Assembly (NCBI RefSeq): GCF_902459665.1 | Contig: NZ_CABPSL010000013.1 | Coordinates: 1 to 64,000 of the forward strand | From: Pandoraea cepalis | GTDB taxonomy: Bacteria > Pseudomonadota > Gammaproteobacteria > Burkholderiales > Burkholderiaceae | DNA: 64,000 nt | Direction: 5' to 3' | In this document: positions 1-8,776 of the stretch, piece by piece | Layout of the letters: each line of letters opens with the position of its first letter | Numbering within the stretch: the stretch's first letter is position 1 | Translations under genes and position numbers: made by a program | The notes under the pieces: model-generated | Databases searched by the model: none | The model's input: the letters and a program-made list of their open reading frames with translations, nothing else | What the model was told of the DNA's origin: nothing

Positions 1-17
1 CGGGTCAGCGAATGTAG

Positions 18-743
18 TTCAACCACCGGGGCCGTGATTCCCTAGACGCCAGTGGTACGAAAAAAGCAGTCAGGTCACCGGGACGACAAGCGATCAAGGA
101 TTCAATGAGTCGCGAACAAGCGTATCGAGACGCCTATGCGAAGGGGACGATTGGAGCGGCCGCTGGCGCGGCGACGATAGCAATAGGCGGCCCTTTGGTG
201 GCGTTGCCCGGAACGCCGATTTTTAGTACGGGCGGGATGCTTGGCTCCAGTGCGGCGGCTTCGGCAAATGGCACGGGTGTCATCAGCGCGACCATCAATG
301 CGGGCTCGCAGTATGTTCAAAACGGCAACATCAATCCCGTGGACGTGGCCGGAGCGTATGTAACTGGCGTAGCTGGGGCGTCTGGAGGATTGGTTCGGAA
401 CATAACGGTCAACGCGTTGGGTGGCGCCGCAACTACAAGCATCAACAATTTTATGCGCGGAGAGAATAATAGTCTCGCAGACGCAGCTCTCGTAAATGGT
501 GCCCTGTCCGGGTTAGGTTACGGAATCGGCAAATTTGTCGAAAGTGGAGTGAATACTATTCTTAAGCCTGGACTAGATGCATCAACTTGGGCTTCTACCG
601 GAGCGTGGGCGGGTCGTGGCTGGAATCTTTTTGGCAAGAATTCTGCAGCAGTCACAGTTGGCACACTGGCGGAAGGTGCGGGACAAGAAATCGCAAAGCC
701 CGTGGTGCATAACTTACCAAAATCTAATGGACATAAAAAATGA
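18..743 (+). pseudogene. orphan C-terminal tail of a CdiA/filamentous-haemagglutinin-like exoprotein
   Basis: The reading frame is open from base 18, just after an in-frame TAG at 15-17, and the first ATG is at 105 (212 residues from there). The protein is rich in Gly, Ala, Ser and Thr with runs of small hydrophobic residues (for example around residues 16-60), as in the pre-toxin and effector-delivery regions of contact-dependent-inhibition proteins. There is no signal peptide, TPS domain or haemagglutinin repeat, so it cannot be a complete exoprotein. It ends KSNGHKK and its TGA overlaps the ATG of the next small membrane-protein gene (ATGA), the usual coupling of an effector tail to its immunity gene. 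I read it as a displaced, 5'-truncated effector module. I do not recognise the toxin fold. Confidence 0.5.
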
Positions 744-964
744 TTCGGTGGTTGCTAGCCATTTTCTTTGCATGGACGACTTGCGTCAGCGGATTTTATT
801 TCATCTGGATATTTGGATTGATGCTTAAATGCACAATTTCACACGGCTGCATGCAGTCAATAAATCTAGAAAGTTTGCTGATGGCTGTAAACGAAAAGAG
901 TGTCATTGCAAGAGGAACGATAGCTTCCGTTGCAATCCTATTCATATGTTGGTGCAAAAAATAG
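740..964 (+). CDS. small membrane protein, candidate immunity protein of the preceding effector tail
   Basis: This 74-residue protein has two hydrophobic segments, about residues 2-29 and 57-71, separated by a short polar loop, so it should sit in the inner membrane. Its start codon overlaps the stop of the upstream effector-tail gene by four bases (ATGA), which implies translational coupling. Small two-helix proteins directly 3' of CdiA-type tails are typical immunity proteins against membrane-acting or membrane-entering toxins. The function is inferred from position only; I recognise no family. It could also be decayed sequence, as the frame is short and lies in debris. Confidence 0.4.
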   Translation: MIRWLLAIFFAWTTCVSGFYFIWIFGLMLKCTISHGCMQSINLESLLMAVNEKSVIARGTIASVAILFICWCKK

Positions 965-1996
965 AATGTACGAGTAACCGCAATCTGGCAGCGACGCACG
1001 CGGATAGCGATACGGCTGTTGGCCGACCTGTGGGCAGGCAATGCGCTAGGCACGAAGTTGACGTCAAAGCTTGGTCCGGCGCTAAACAAGCTGAGTGACG
1101 AAATTAAGAATGCCAGTCCGACGGGCAACGCCGATGTCGATCAGGCATTGGCTCAGATTGTGGCAACGGGTGTAGGTACTGCGGTAGGTGCGGTGGCGGG
1201 CGGAACCTCGGGGGCGTTTACTGGGTTCAATGCGGATCGGTTCAATCGGCAGTTGCATCCGGATGAGCGGACCTTGGCGAAGCACATTGCAGCAAAAAGC
1301 AACGGCCGCCATACGCAGGAACAGGTCGAAGACCAGATGAGAATTATGGGCGTCGCTCAAACGGACGGGAGATCGGTGCCGGCAGGCGTGGCTGAGGAAC
1401 TAAATGGACGCACGCCGACAGATCCGGGCGCACGATGGATTAACACAGGATTGACCAATGCCAACGGAAATCCGTTGATAGTTGAGTCATTGCAGGAGCC
1501 GAATCAGGAGTTGCAGGGGTTCATTATGGCGAACTACGACTCAGCCGCCCCAGGGCACGTGCCGAGTAACTTCACATACGCGCCGACGCCAGCTAAGACG
1601 GACGTCCGAGGTACTGTGGCCAATATGGCGAGCGGCGTCTCAACTGCAGCAGGCCGGTTTGGAGCAGCCACTGCGGCTGGAGCGTCCATACCTTCGCCTT
1701 TTGCACCGGGATTGGCCACAGCATCTTACGTTGCAACCGCGACGGGCATGGCGGCGGACGCGGTGGTACAGATAGCGAAGCCGGACGTTGGTCAATATTG
1801 GGTTTCTAGCGGAGTCGGGATTGCGGTTAGCGCGGCGTCGGAAAGGTTTCCAGGTTTTGGGCCTGCGATCAACGCGGCTGCGAACGCTATAAACACCAGT
1901 AGTGCGTCACAGTCCACGCAGGATCTCATCAATAAATACTGGAGCAAGGCAATTAAAAGTGTGAATGGATCCGAAAAGAAAGATGAAAAACATTAA
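965..1996 (+). pseudogene. 5'-truncated C-terminal part of a second CdiA/haemagglutinin-like exoprotein
   Basis: The frame is open from 965 after a TAG at 962-964; the first plausible start is a weak TTG at 1019. The sequence is a typical betaproteobacterial pre-toxin region: GTAVGAVAGG, then a GFNADRFNRQLHPDE block near residues 71-85 that stands where VENN stands in other CDI proteins, then a helix ending in EDQMRIMG. From about residue 120 it becomes a variable tail. There is no secretion signal or repeat region, so it must have been detached from a full exoprotein gene. A small membrane-protein gene overlaps its 3' end. It is either an orphan toxin/immunity cassette that can recombine onto a cdiA gene, or a dead remnant. 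Confidence 0.65.
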
Positions 1997-2258
1997 GATT
2001 TTTGAGGAAGGGAACTTCACACGATGGTTCAGGCTATGCCTGATCGCGGCCGGATTTAGCATTATGTATTACACGTTCAAGTTCATTGAGCCATCAATTT
2101 GGAGCGGGGCCTTGCTACTCGTCGGTTTGGGCATAGCCGCAGTGGGAGGGATGACAAGTCGTGCAGCGCTACTAAGAATCAAGCCGTTCGACAGCAGCAA
2201 CAAGAAAGCGCGCGACAGCTACAAGTCGAAGGACGACGAAGAGAATCAGTCGAAGTAG
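1983..2258 (+). CDS. small two-helix membrane protein, candidate immunity protein
   Basis: The product has 91 residues from the ATG at 1983 (an alternative ATG lies at 1965). It has two hydrophobic segments, about residues 17-34 and 41-60, and then a highly charged tail rich in Lys, Asp and Ser, which should be cytoplasmic. The gene overlaps the end of the preceding CdiA-like tail, which suggests translational coupling and an immunity role. The IS30 remnant begins at the very end of this gene, so the last residues may have been altered by the insertion. I recognise no family. Function is inferred from position, size and topology. Confidence 0.45.
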   Translation: MKNIKIFEEGNFTRWFRLCLIAAGFSIMYYTFKFIEPSIWSGALLLVGLGIAAVGGMTSRAALLRIKPFDSSNKKARDSYKSKDDEENQSK

Positions 2259-2690
2259 ACGCGGCCGTCCATTGAGCAATTTGGCAATGTCGTTGAGTTG
2301 TGTCTGGCTGACGCTCGAGAAATCTATGCCCTTCGGCAAGAACTGGCGCAGCAAGCCGTTGCTGTTCTCATTGCTGCCACGCTGCCAGGGCGCGTGCGGA
2401 TCGGCAAACCAGATATCGAGATTCAATCGCCTGGACAGTTCGACATGACAAGTCATTTCCGCTCCCCGATCATACGTGAGGCTCTCGCGCAGAAACGCCG
2501 GCAGCTTCTTCATCTTGCGCGTGAAGCCCTCCAATGCGTCCAGGGCCGTGCAGCCGTCCATACGGCACAGCACCATGAAGCGCGTCTTGCGCTCCACCAG
2601 CGTGCCCACGCAAGAACGATTGAAAGCGCCTTTGATGAGTTCGCCCTCCCAATGCCCAGGCCACTGTCGCAGTTCGATCTGAATCAACTG
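2259..2690 (-). mobile_element. IS30-family transposase remnant
   Basis: On the minus strand about 144 residues match the catalytic part of IS30-family transposases. They include PGHWEGELIKG, LTYDRGAEM and the FADPHAPWQRGSNEN block, with the first and second catalytic Asp and the C-terminal Glu of the DDE set. The N-terminal helix-turn-helix half is missing and the C terminus stops at LLNGRPR, so the element is truncated at both ends and inactive. It lies between the candidate immunity gene (ending 2258) and another exoprotein fragment (from about 2697). It was therefore involved in, or inserted after, the rearrangement of this exoprotein locus. I see no terminal inverted repeats. Confidence 0.85.
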
Positions 2691-2696
2691 ACGACA

Positions 2697-3134
2697 TCCA
2701 CGTTGACGCGCTCCGACATTGAGAACCATTCGGAATGCAGCGCCAACACTTTTGGTGCCGGTGGCGGGGCCACCCTTGGTAATGGCGGCGCGAACGAGCG
2801 TACGACGGGCAATCGCTCCGGCAACAACGCAGGTGGGATTTCTCCGATGTTGCCGCAAATGGAGAGCGGTAGCGAGCGGGCCACGACGCGCACGGGCGTA
2901 AGCGAAGGCACGATCACGCTGACCGACGAGGCGAATCAGACGCAGACATTGGCTAGTGTGAATCGCGATACTACCGACTTGAATGAAACGGTAACTCGCA
3001 CACCTGATCTACAGGATCTGCTCAACGACCCGTCGCGCCTGATGCAAGCAGCAACGGCAGCGGGTGAAGCCGTCGCGCGCGACATCGGAACTTATGCGGA
3101 TGAGAAAGCAAATGAGGTGCGAGAGCTAAGGTAA
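2697..3134 (+). pseudogene. internal fragment of a CdiA/haemagglutinin-like exoprotein
   Basis: From about 2697 the plus frame encodes a Ser/Thr/Gly/Asn-rich sequence and then RTGVSEGTITLTDEANQTQ, VNRDTTDLNETVTRTPDLQ and AAGEAVARDIGTYADEKANEVRELR. This order is characteristic of the region before the pre-toxin domain in large two-partner-secretion exoproteins of Burkholderiaceae. It has no start of its own: upstream it fuses with antisense IS30 sequence, and downstream it stops at 3132-3134. It represents a part of the protein that should precede the tail fragments found to its left, so the locus has been scrambled rather than simply cut. Confidence 0.65.
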
Positions 3135-3324
3135 TACTCCCGTTTTCCTCGGCCCGGTACAGCGCCGACCGCTCCCTCCCCAGATCAATCGCCAAGTTTA
3201 CTTCGCGCTACTGCGACGATTTCCGGTGCCGCAACGGCAGTCATTACAACACCCCCCGAATGTGCATCGAAGTGTCGTTAAGCACGGGCATTCGGACCAG
3301 ACAATAGATTCAGAGGATTTCCCC

Positions 3325-4755
3325 GTGGTATTCAGCAGTATCGCCTTTTTGGGACTATTTCTCCCAATGACATTGGCCGCGTACTTTTTGACCCCGCGCG
3401 CCTGGCGCAACCTGACGCTCGCGCTGGCCAGCATCGTTTTCTATGCCTGGGGCGAACCTCGCTTCTTGATCTTGATGATGGTGTCCATCGGCATCAACTT
3501 CCGCTTGGCCATCAGCATCGATCGAGCGAAAAAACGTCTCCGGATGGTGGGAATTGGCGTCGGCATCAACCTCTTCATTCTCGGGGCATTCAAGTACGCA
3601 GGCTTCATTGTTGAAAACTTGAATGGGATCTTGACGCCTTTGGGCGTCGATCCGCTGGCGCTGCGGCCGCTGCCTCTGCCGATTGGCATTTCGTTCTACA
3701 CGTTCCACGCGATTTCGTATCTTGTCGACATCTACCGGAAAAACGCGCAACCGAACCGAAGTATCGTCAATTACTGTCTCTATATCACGTTGTTCCCGCA
3801 ACTGGTCGCGGGTCCGATCATCCGATACAAAGACATTCAGTCACAACTTCGAGCGCGCATCGCTACTCTCGATGACGCGTCGGCCGGCGCGCTTCGCTTC
3901 ACCATGGGCCTCGCAAAGAAGGTGCTTATCGCCAATCAGTTGGCGATCGTGGCCGACGCCGGCTTTAGCGTACCCTCCGGCGAACTGTCAGCATCTGTAG
4001 CGTGGTTCTCCCTCCTGTGCTACACGCTGCAAATCTACTTTGATTTCTCCGGCTATTCGGATATGGCCATCGGGCTCGCGCGCATGTTCGGGTTCCGGTT
4101 CCCAGAGAACTTCAACTATCCCTACGCCGCGACGTCGATGCAGGATTTCTGGCGCCGCTGGCATATCTCTCTGTCGACGTGGTTTCGTGACTACGTGTAC
4201 ATCCCACTCGGCGGCAACAAGGACGGTACGAGCCGAACCCTTCGGAATCTCTGGATCGTATTCCTTCTGACTGGGTTTTGGCACGGTGCAACCTGGAATT
4301 TCCTGCTTTGGGGCGCGGCGCATGGCGCCCTGCTTACTCTCGAAAAGTTGGTTCCGTCGAACGTAGTGTCGAGATCTGCCACGTGGCGATATGCTCGCCA
4401 CGGCTACCTCGTCCTGGCCGTCATGCTTACGTGGGTGCTTTTCAGAGCCGACAGCATAGACCGCGCGCTGAGCTATTTCGGGGCACTCGCCGGCATATCC
4501 ACGCCGACAGATCCCTCGGTAACCGTCAAGACCCTGTTCTCTGGCCATCTCGGATGGCTCATACCTGCCGCCATCGTGTTGGCGGCTGGCTTCTACCCTT
4601 GGGCACTCGAACGCCTCACCTCGGTACGTGCCTGGTTAGTGTCGCGCAACATCGACGGTGTCGTCGCGGCCGCGTTTGTCACACCCGCTCTTGTCCTCGC
4701 GACGATGTCGATCGCACTTGGGCAGTACAACCCGTTCATCTATTTCCGCTTCTGA
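3325..4755 (+). CDS. MBOAT-family O-acyltransferase (AlgI-like)
   Basis: A 476-residue polytopic inner-membrane protein of the MBOAT/AlgI family, which moves acetyl groups across the membrane for O-acetylation of an exported polysaccharide. I prefer the GTG at 3325, preceded by AGAGGA at 3312-3317, because the family starts MVFSS. Visible marks are YFDFSGYSDMAIG, the NFNYPY/FWRRWHISLS block, and WHG at about residue 320 with AHG at about 333, the conserved membrane histidines. The next gene starts six bases after its stop and encodes the periplasmic AlgJ/AlgX-type partner. No alginate or cellulose polymerase gene is nearby, so the substrate polymer is unknown. Confidence 0.9.
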   Translation: MVFSSIAFLGLFLPMTLAAYFLTPRAWRNLTLALASIVFYAWGEPRFLILMMVSIGINFRLAISIDRAKKRLRMVGIGVGINLFILGAFKYAGFIVENLNGILTPLGVDPLALRPLPLPIGISFYTFHAISYLVDIYRKNAQPNRSIVNYCLYITLFPQLVAGPIIRYKDIQSQLRARIATLDDASAGALRFTMGLAKKVLIANQLAIVADAGFSVPSGELSASVAWFSLLCYTLQIYFDFSGYSDMAIGLARMFGFRFPENFNYPYAATSMQDFWRRWHISLSTWFRDYVYIPLGGNKDGTSRTLRNLWIVFLLTGFWHGATWNFLLWGAAHGALLTLEKLVPSNVVSRSATWRYARHGYLVLAVMLTWVLFRADSIDRALSYFGALAGISTPTDPSVTVKTLFSGHLGWLIPAAIVLAAGFYPWALERLTSVRAWLVSRNIDGVVAAAFVTPALVLATMSIALGQYNPFIYFRF

Positions 4756-4761
4756 CGCGTC

Positions 4762-5958
4762 ATGCTTGAAAACGTCGAAATTCAACCTCGGGCGCAACGG
4801 CCTCTGACCTGGCTGAAGAAGCTAAATAGGGTGGCTGTGCCTTTGGCATTTTTTTCGCTGATCGCGCTGCCGATCGCATGGTTCGGCCGCGCGAGCTTCG
4901 CCCCCTCGCCTCTTCATGAAAACCGGGTGCTAGAGCCATTCCCTGATCTCTCGATACGCTCTTTGCAAAGTCTCGAGCGTTGGTTCAGCGATCGCTTTGG
5001 CATGCGCGATGCACTCGTGTATTACGGCTCACGGTTGCAAATCGCGCGGACCGGGTCGCCAACAAATCAGGATGTCGTCGTTGGCCCCAATAAGTGGCTC
5101 TTTTTCGATCAATACTACGTCCCTGGCCAACCACACTTTGCCGATGTGCGAGGCAAGGACCCGCTCTCTCGAGGCCAGTTGCGCGCGATCGTGGAGAATC
5201 TTGGGGTCACGCAAAACGCGCTCTCGGCGTGCGGGATCCCCTTCTATTTCATCGTCGCCCCCGACAAGCAGTACGTCTACCCCGAACAGTTAGGGATTCA
5301 TGTGAATCCCAACGGCACGACCCAACTTGATCAACTGCTCGACTATTTCAAGGTGGAACTCCCCGGACTTCGGGTGGTAGACCTTCGTCCTGCCCTGAAC
5401 GATGCGAAACGTAACACTCCGTACGAGATGTACACGCGTACGGATACGCATTGGAATTCGTTGGGCGCCTTTTATGCCTACCAAGCCCTGGCCAAACGGT
5501 TTATCCGCGACGGAATCATAATCTCGGCACCAGCAGCTTCGTTGAACGCCTGGACCGTTACCCAGTCTTCATTCGATCAAGGTGACATCGCAGTATCCCT
5601 GCTGTCTCTGCCCGGATACTTCGAGGACTTCAACACCCACTTCGAAAAGCGTTCTCCTCGTCTCGCGCAATGGGTGGATGCGCCGGCAGATGCTCCTCAA
5701 AGTGGCGACAGCGCATTCTCTACCAACGCAAATGGGCACGGCCGACTGCTCCTCTACAAAGACTCGTTCAGTGGCGAGCTGCTGCCATTTGTCGCCGAGG
5801 ACTTCGCTGCCACATGGTCGTATCTCGGTCGTGATATGGACGGCAATGAGATTCGACGGCGAAAGCCGACAGTAGTCGCGTTACAGATTGTCCAGCGAAA
5901 TATCAAGATGCTCCGTAATAGCCCACCGAAGAACATGACCGGACTCTGTGAGGACTGA
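4762..5958 (+). CDS. AlgJ/AlgX-like SGNH-type acetyltransferase
   Basis: 398 residues with a short cytoplasmic N terminus and one membrane anchor at about residues 24-42, so the bulk is periplasmic. Hallmarks of the alginate O-acetyltransferase (ALGX/AlgJ) fold are visible: VVGPNKWLFF near 106, VAPDK at 165-169, the catalytic D228-T-H230-W motif and the nucleophile motif D334-S335 in YKDSFS. Known family members take acetyl groups delivered by the MBOAT partner and place them on the polysaccharide. The gene directly follows the MBOAT gene and is almost certainly co-transcribed. It probably ends the operon; the next gene starts 230 bases later with its own ribosome-binding site. Confidence 0.85.
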   Translation: MLENVEIQPRAQRPLTWLKKLNRVAVPLAFFSLIALPIAWFGRASFAPSPLHENRVLEPFPDLSIRSLQSLERWFSDRFGMRDALVYYGSRLQIARTGSPTNQDVVVGPNKWLFFDQYYVPGQPHFADVRGKDPLSRGQLRAIVENLGVTQNALSACGIPFYFIVAPDKQYVYPEQLGIHVNPNGTTQLDQLLDYFKVELPGLRVVDLRPALNDAKRNTPYEMYTRTDTHWNSLGAFYAYQALAKRFIRDGIIISAPAASLNAWTVTQSSFDQGDIAVSLLSLPGYFEDFNTHFEKRSPRLAQWVDAPADAPQSGDSAFSTNANGHGRLLLYKDSFSGELLPFVAEDFAATWSYLGRDMDGNEIRRRKPTVVALQIVQRNIKMLRNSPPKNMTGLCED

Positions 5959-6188
5959 GTCATCAACTTCTCCGATGACGCACGACTCCCGTTGGCACCG
6001 CTTGGCGAGCCCCATTCGGTTACATCCATTACACCGGTTACGTTCGTTACATCGTCGTGCCGCGAGTACGCGTCAATTTGCGATTACGCTTCGGGCATTG
6101 ATCACCGCGCTTTACCATGACGCCGAATCGGCACGCGGTACCGTCGTGCCTCATGCGTCCTAAGCCCCCCACACGGAGACGACCCTCG

Positions 6189-7415
6189 ATGACAAAGCCC
6201 TATCTCGCCGTTTTCGCCGCACTTTCGGCGACCGCCGCCATCACCTGTATGACGTTCAGCGCGCGCAGTTACGCCGCAGAACCGCAAGCACAGGTCCAGA
6301 CCAATCCTCGGCAAGACGAAATCAAATCGCTCGTCGACAAGATGATCACCCCGCTCATGGCCCGACAGCAAATCCCCGGCATGGCCGTCGGCATCGTCTT
6401 CGACGGGCATACCTACGTCTTCAATTACGGCGTGGCTGACAAGAAGGCCAACACACCCGTCACGGCCGACACGCTTTTCGAATTGGGTTCGGTCAGCAAG
6501 ACATTCACCGCGACGCTCGCCGCCTATGCGCAAGGCGTCGGTGCCCTCTCGCTCACCGACAAGACCAGCCGCTTTGTCCCCGAACTTGCAGGCACCCCCT
6601 TCGGCGACGTGAAACTCGTCAATCTCGGCACGCACACGACCGGCGGCATGCCGCTTCAAGTGCCGGACAACGTTCATGGCACCCACGACGTCCTGCAATA
6701 CCTCAAGTCGTGGAAGCCGGCGAAACCCACCGGCACGGTGCGCACCTATTCGAACGTGAGTATCGGTGCCCTCGGCTGGATCGCCGCACGCGCCATGCAC
6801 GGTGACTTCGCGACACTCGTGACGGAGCACGTCTTCAAGCCACTGGACATGCAGCACACCTACCTCCGGGTGCCGAAGGATCAGCAGGCCAACTACGCGT
6901 GGGGATATGGGAAGGATGGCAAGCCGATTCGCGTCTCACCGGGCGTATTCGATCAGGAAGCCTATGGCGTGAAGACGACGGCGAGCGACCTGCTGCGGTT
7001 CGTGCGCGCCAACCTCGGACAGCCAGTGCAGGACGACCGGCTGCGCCAAGCGATCAACGCGACCCACACCGGCTATTTCTTCGACAAGCCGATCACGCAG
7101 GACCTGATCTGGGAGCAGTACCCGTATCCGGTCAGCGTCGATGCGCTGCTTGACGGCAACTCGGCCCGAATGGCTTACGAGCCGACCGCCGTTCGTGAAC
7201 TCGCGCCTCCGATGGCCCCCACGCCCGTGGCCTGGATTAACAAGACGGGCTCGACGAATGGGTTCGGCGCTTATGTCGCCTTCGTCCCGTCGAAGCAGAT
7301 CGGCGTCGTACTGCTCGCGAACAAGAACTACGCGATGGACGAGCGCATCCGCGCAGCGCACGACATCCTGACCACACTCGACGGCGGTGCACACGCCTCC
7401 CCCGCTGGGAAGTGA
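6189..7415 (+). CDS. class C (AmpC-type) beta-lactamase family protein
   Basis: 408 residues from the ATG at 6189, which has GGAG at 6175-6178; the upstream in-frame ATG at 6117 would add 24 residues ahead of the signal peptide. The signal peptide probably cleaves after SYAA near residue 30, so the enzyme is periplasmic. The serine-hydrolase triad motifs are all present: S101-V-S-K104 (SxxK), Y187-S-N (YxN) and K352-T-G. These place it in the class C beta-lactamase/penicillin-binding-protein-like superfamily, and the length and motif spacing fit true AmpC enzymes. No divergent ampR is beside it, so it lacks the classical inducible arrangement. Activity on beta-lactams is inferred. Confidence 0.9.
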   Translation: MTKPYLAVFAALSATAAITCMTFSARSYAAEPQAQVQTNPRQDEIKSLVDKMITPLMARQQIPGMAVGIVFDGHTYVFNYGVADKKANTPVTADTLFELGSVSKTFTATLAAYAQGVGALSLTDKTSRFVPELAGTPFGDVKLVNLGTHTTGGMPLQVPDNVHGTHDVLQYLKSWKPAKPTGTVRTYSNVSIGALGWIAARAMHGDFATLVTEHVFKPLDMQHTYLRVPKDQQANYAWGYGKDGKPIRVSPGVFDQEAYGVKTTASDLLRFVRANLGQPVQDDRLRQAINATHTGYFFDKPITQDLIWEQYPYPVSVDALLDGNSARMAYEPTAVRELAPPMAPTPVAWINKTGSTNGFGAYVAFVPSKQIGVVLLANKNYAMDERIRAAHDILTTLDGGAHASPAGK

Positions 7416-7490
7416 CGACGTGCGCGGCTGCGGGCGTCCTCGCCCGCGCCGTCGTCGTGAATTTGACTCGGCGCTGAAGTCCCGTAGGCT

Positions 7491-8681
7491 TTAGCGCCCA
7501 AACACCTGCTCAAGCGCCGCCGCCATATCCTCGATCAGATCCTGCGGGTCTTCCAGACCGATATGTAGACGCACGATCGGGCCGGCGGACGTCCAGTCCT
7601 CGCACGTGCGCGTGCCTGCCACGTTCGACACCGTCGCCAGACTCTCGAAGCCGCCCCACGACGCGCCGATGCCAAACAGCTCGAGCGCATCGACGAAGCG
7701 GTCCGCTTGTGCCGTCGTGGCGTTGGCGAACTCAAACGAAATCAGGCCGTTCGTGCCCACGCAATCGCGTTGCCACAGCGCATGCCCCGGATGCGTCGGC
7801 AGCGCCGGGCAGAACACGCGCGCCACGTCCGGCAGACTGCCGAGCCAATGCGCAACTTCCAACGCATGACGCTCATGCATCTGCAGACGCGCCCCCAACG
7901 TGCGCGTGCCGCGCAGCACGAGATACGCGTCGTCTGGACTCACGGCCACGCCCTGCGCATCCGCCATCGTGGAGAGCGTGTGCCAGACGTCCTGCGTCGT
8001 GGTCGCCGTTCCCATCATGACGTCGGAGTGCCCGCTCAGATATTTCGTCGCGGCCATCACCGAGACGTCAGCCCCCAACATCAGCGGACGGCACTGCACG
8101 CCCGAGCCCCAAGTGTTGTCCGCCACGAGCAGCGCCCCATGACGATGCGCCAGATCGGCCAGCGCCGGGATGTCGCACATCTCGTAGACGAGTGAGCCCG
8201 GCGTCTCCACGTAGATCATCTTCGTACGGGCCGTCATATGCTCCGCCGCGTCGCTGCCATCGGCGCGGAAGTAGGTGACGTGCACACCCCACGGCTTGAG
8301 AAACGTCTCAACGAAGTGACGCAGCGGCTGATACACGCAGTCCGAAATCAGCACATGATCGCCCGGACGCACGTAAGCCAGAAATACCATCGAAATCGCC
8401 GCCAGTCCCGTCGGGAACAGACGCGTGCGATACCCGCCTTCCAGCTCGGCGACGACATCCTCCAGCGCGAAGCCCGTCGGATTGCCGCGCGCCCCGTAGG
8501 TGAACATGCGCTCGGTGCCGCGACGGCGGCGCGCGTCGTTCAGGTCGTCCATCGTATCGAACAGCACGGTGGACGCGCGTACCACCGGCGGATTGACGGC
8601 ACGACCGCCAACCACGGCGGTGTGCATGCCGCCCTTGACCAGACGGGTAGCGAGACGTTTGGGGGTCGATTGTCGGGACAT
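7491..8681 (-). CDS. cystathionine beta-lyase-like PLP enzyme (cluster A)
   Basis: 396 residues; MetC-type member of the Cys/Met metabolism PLP family (fold type I). PLP marks are DNTW at 188-191 and the Schiff-base Lys K213 in ATKYLSGHSD, the MetC-like rather than MetB-like form. Enzymes of this type cleave C-S bonds of cystathionine, and several also act on cystine, giving pyruvate, ammonia and a thiol or persulfide. The start at 8681 follows family length; no clear Shine-Dalgarno precedes it. It is the last gene of a minus-strand run with a multi-rhodanese protein, a thiol dioxygenase and an amino-acid ABC importer. That context argues for catabolism of an imported sulfur amino acid rather than methionine synthesis. 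A paralogue lies at 41780-42946. Confidence 0.85.
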   Translation of the reverse strand: MSRQSTPKRLATRLVKGGMHTAVVGGRAVNPPVVRASTVLFDTMDDLNDARRRRGTERMFTYGARGNPTGFALEDVVAELEGGYRTRLFPTGLAAISMVFLAYVRPGDHVLISDCVYQPLRHFVETFLKPWGVHVTYFRADGSDAAEHMTARTKMIYVETPGSLVYEMCDIPALADLAHRHGALLVADNTWGSGVQCRPLMLGADVSVMAATKYLSGHSDVMMGTATTTQDVWHTLSTMADAQGVAVSPDDAYLVLRGTRTLGARLQMHERHALEVAHWLGSLPDVARVFCPALPTHPGHALWQRDCVGTNGLISFEFANATTAQADRFVDALELFGIGASWGGFESLATVSNVAGTRTCEDWTSAGPIVRLHIGLEDPQDLIEDMAAALEQVFGR

Positions 8682-8776
8682 GATCGGACGTTGGGGGGAT
8701 AAGGTTTCGAACGATTCGAACAAATCAGAAGATAACGCATGGCGTGCGCAACGCTTGCGCACGCCAGCGACTGCAC

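Noticed and set aside
2298-3134. A single 278-residue plus-strand protein
   Set aside because: Its first 130 residues are antisense to the IS30 transposase remnant; only the part after about 2697 matches exoprotein sequence.
6189-7415. Inducible ampR-ampC unit
   Set aside because: No LysR gene is adjacent to or divergent from the beta-lactamase gene; the nearest LysR belongs to sulfur cluster A.
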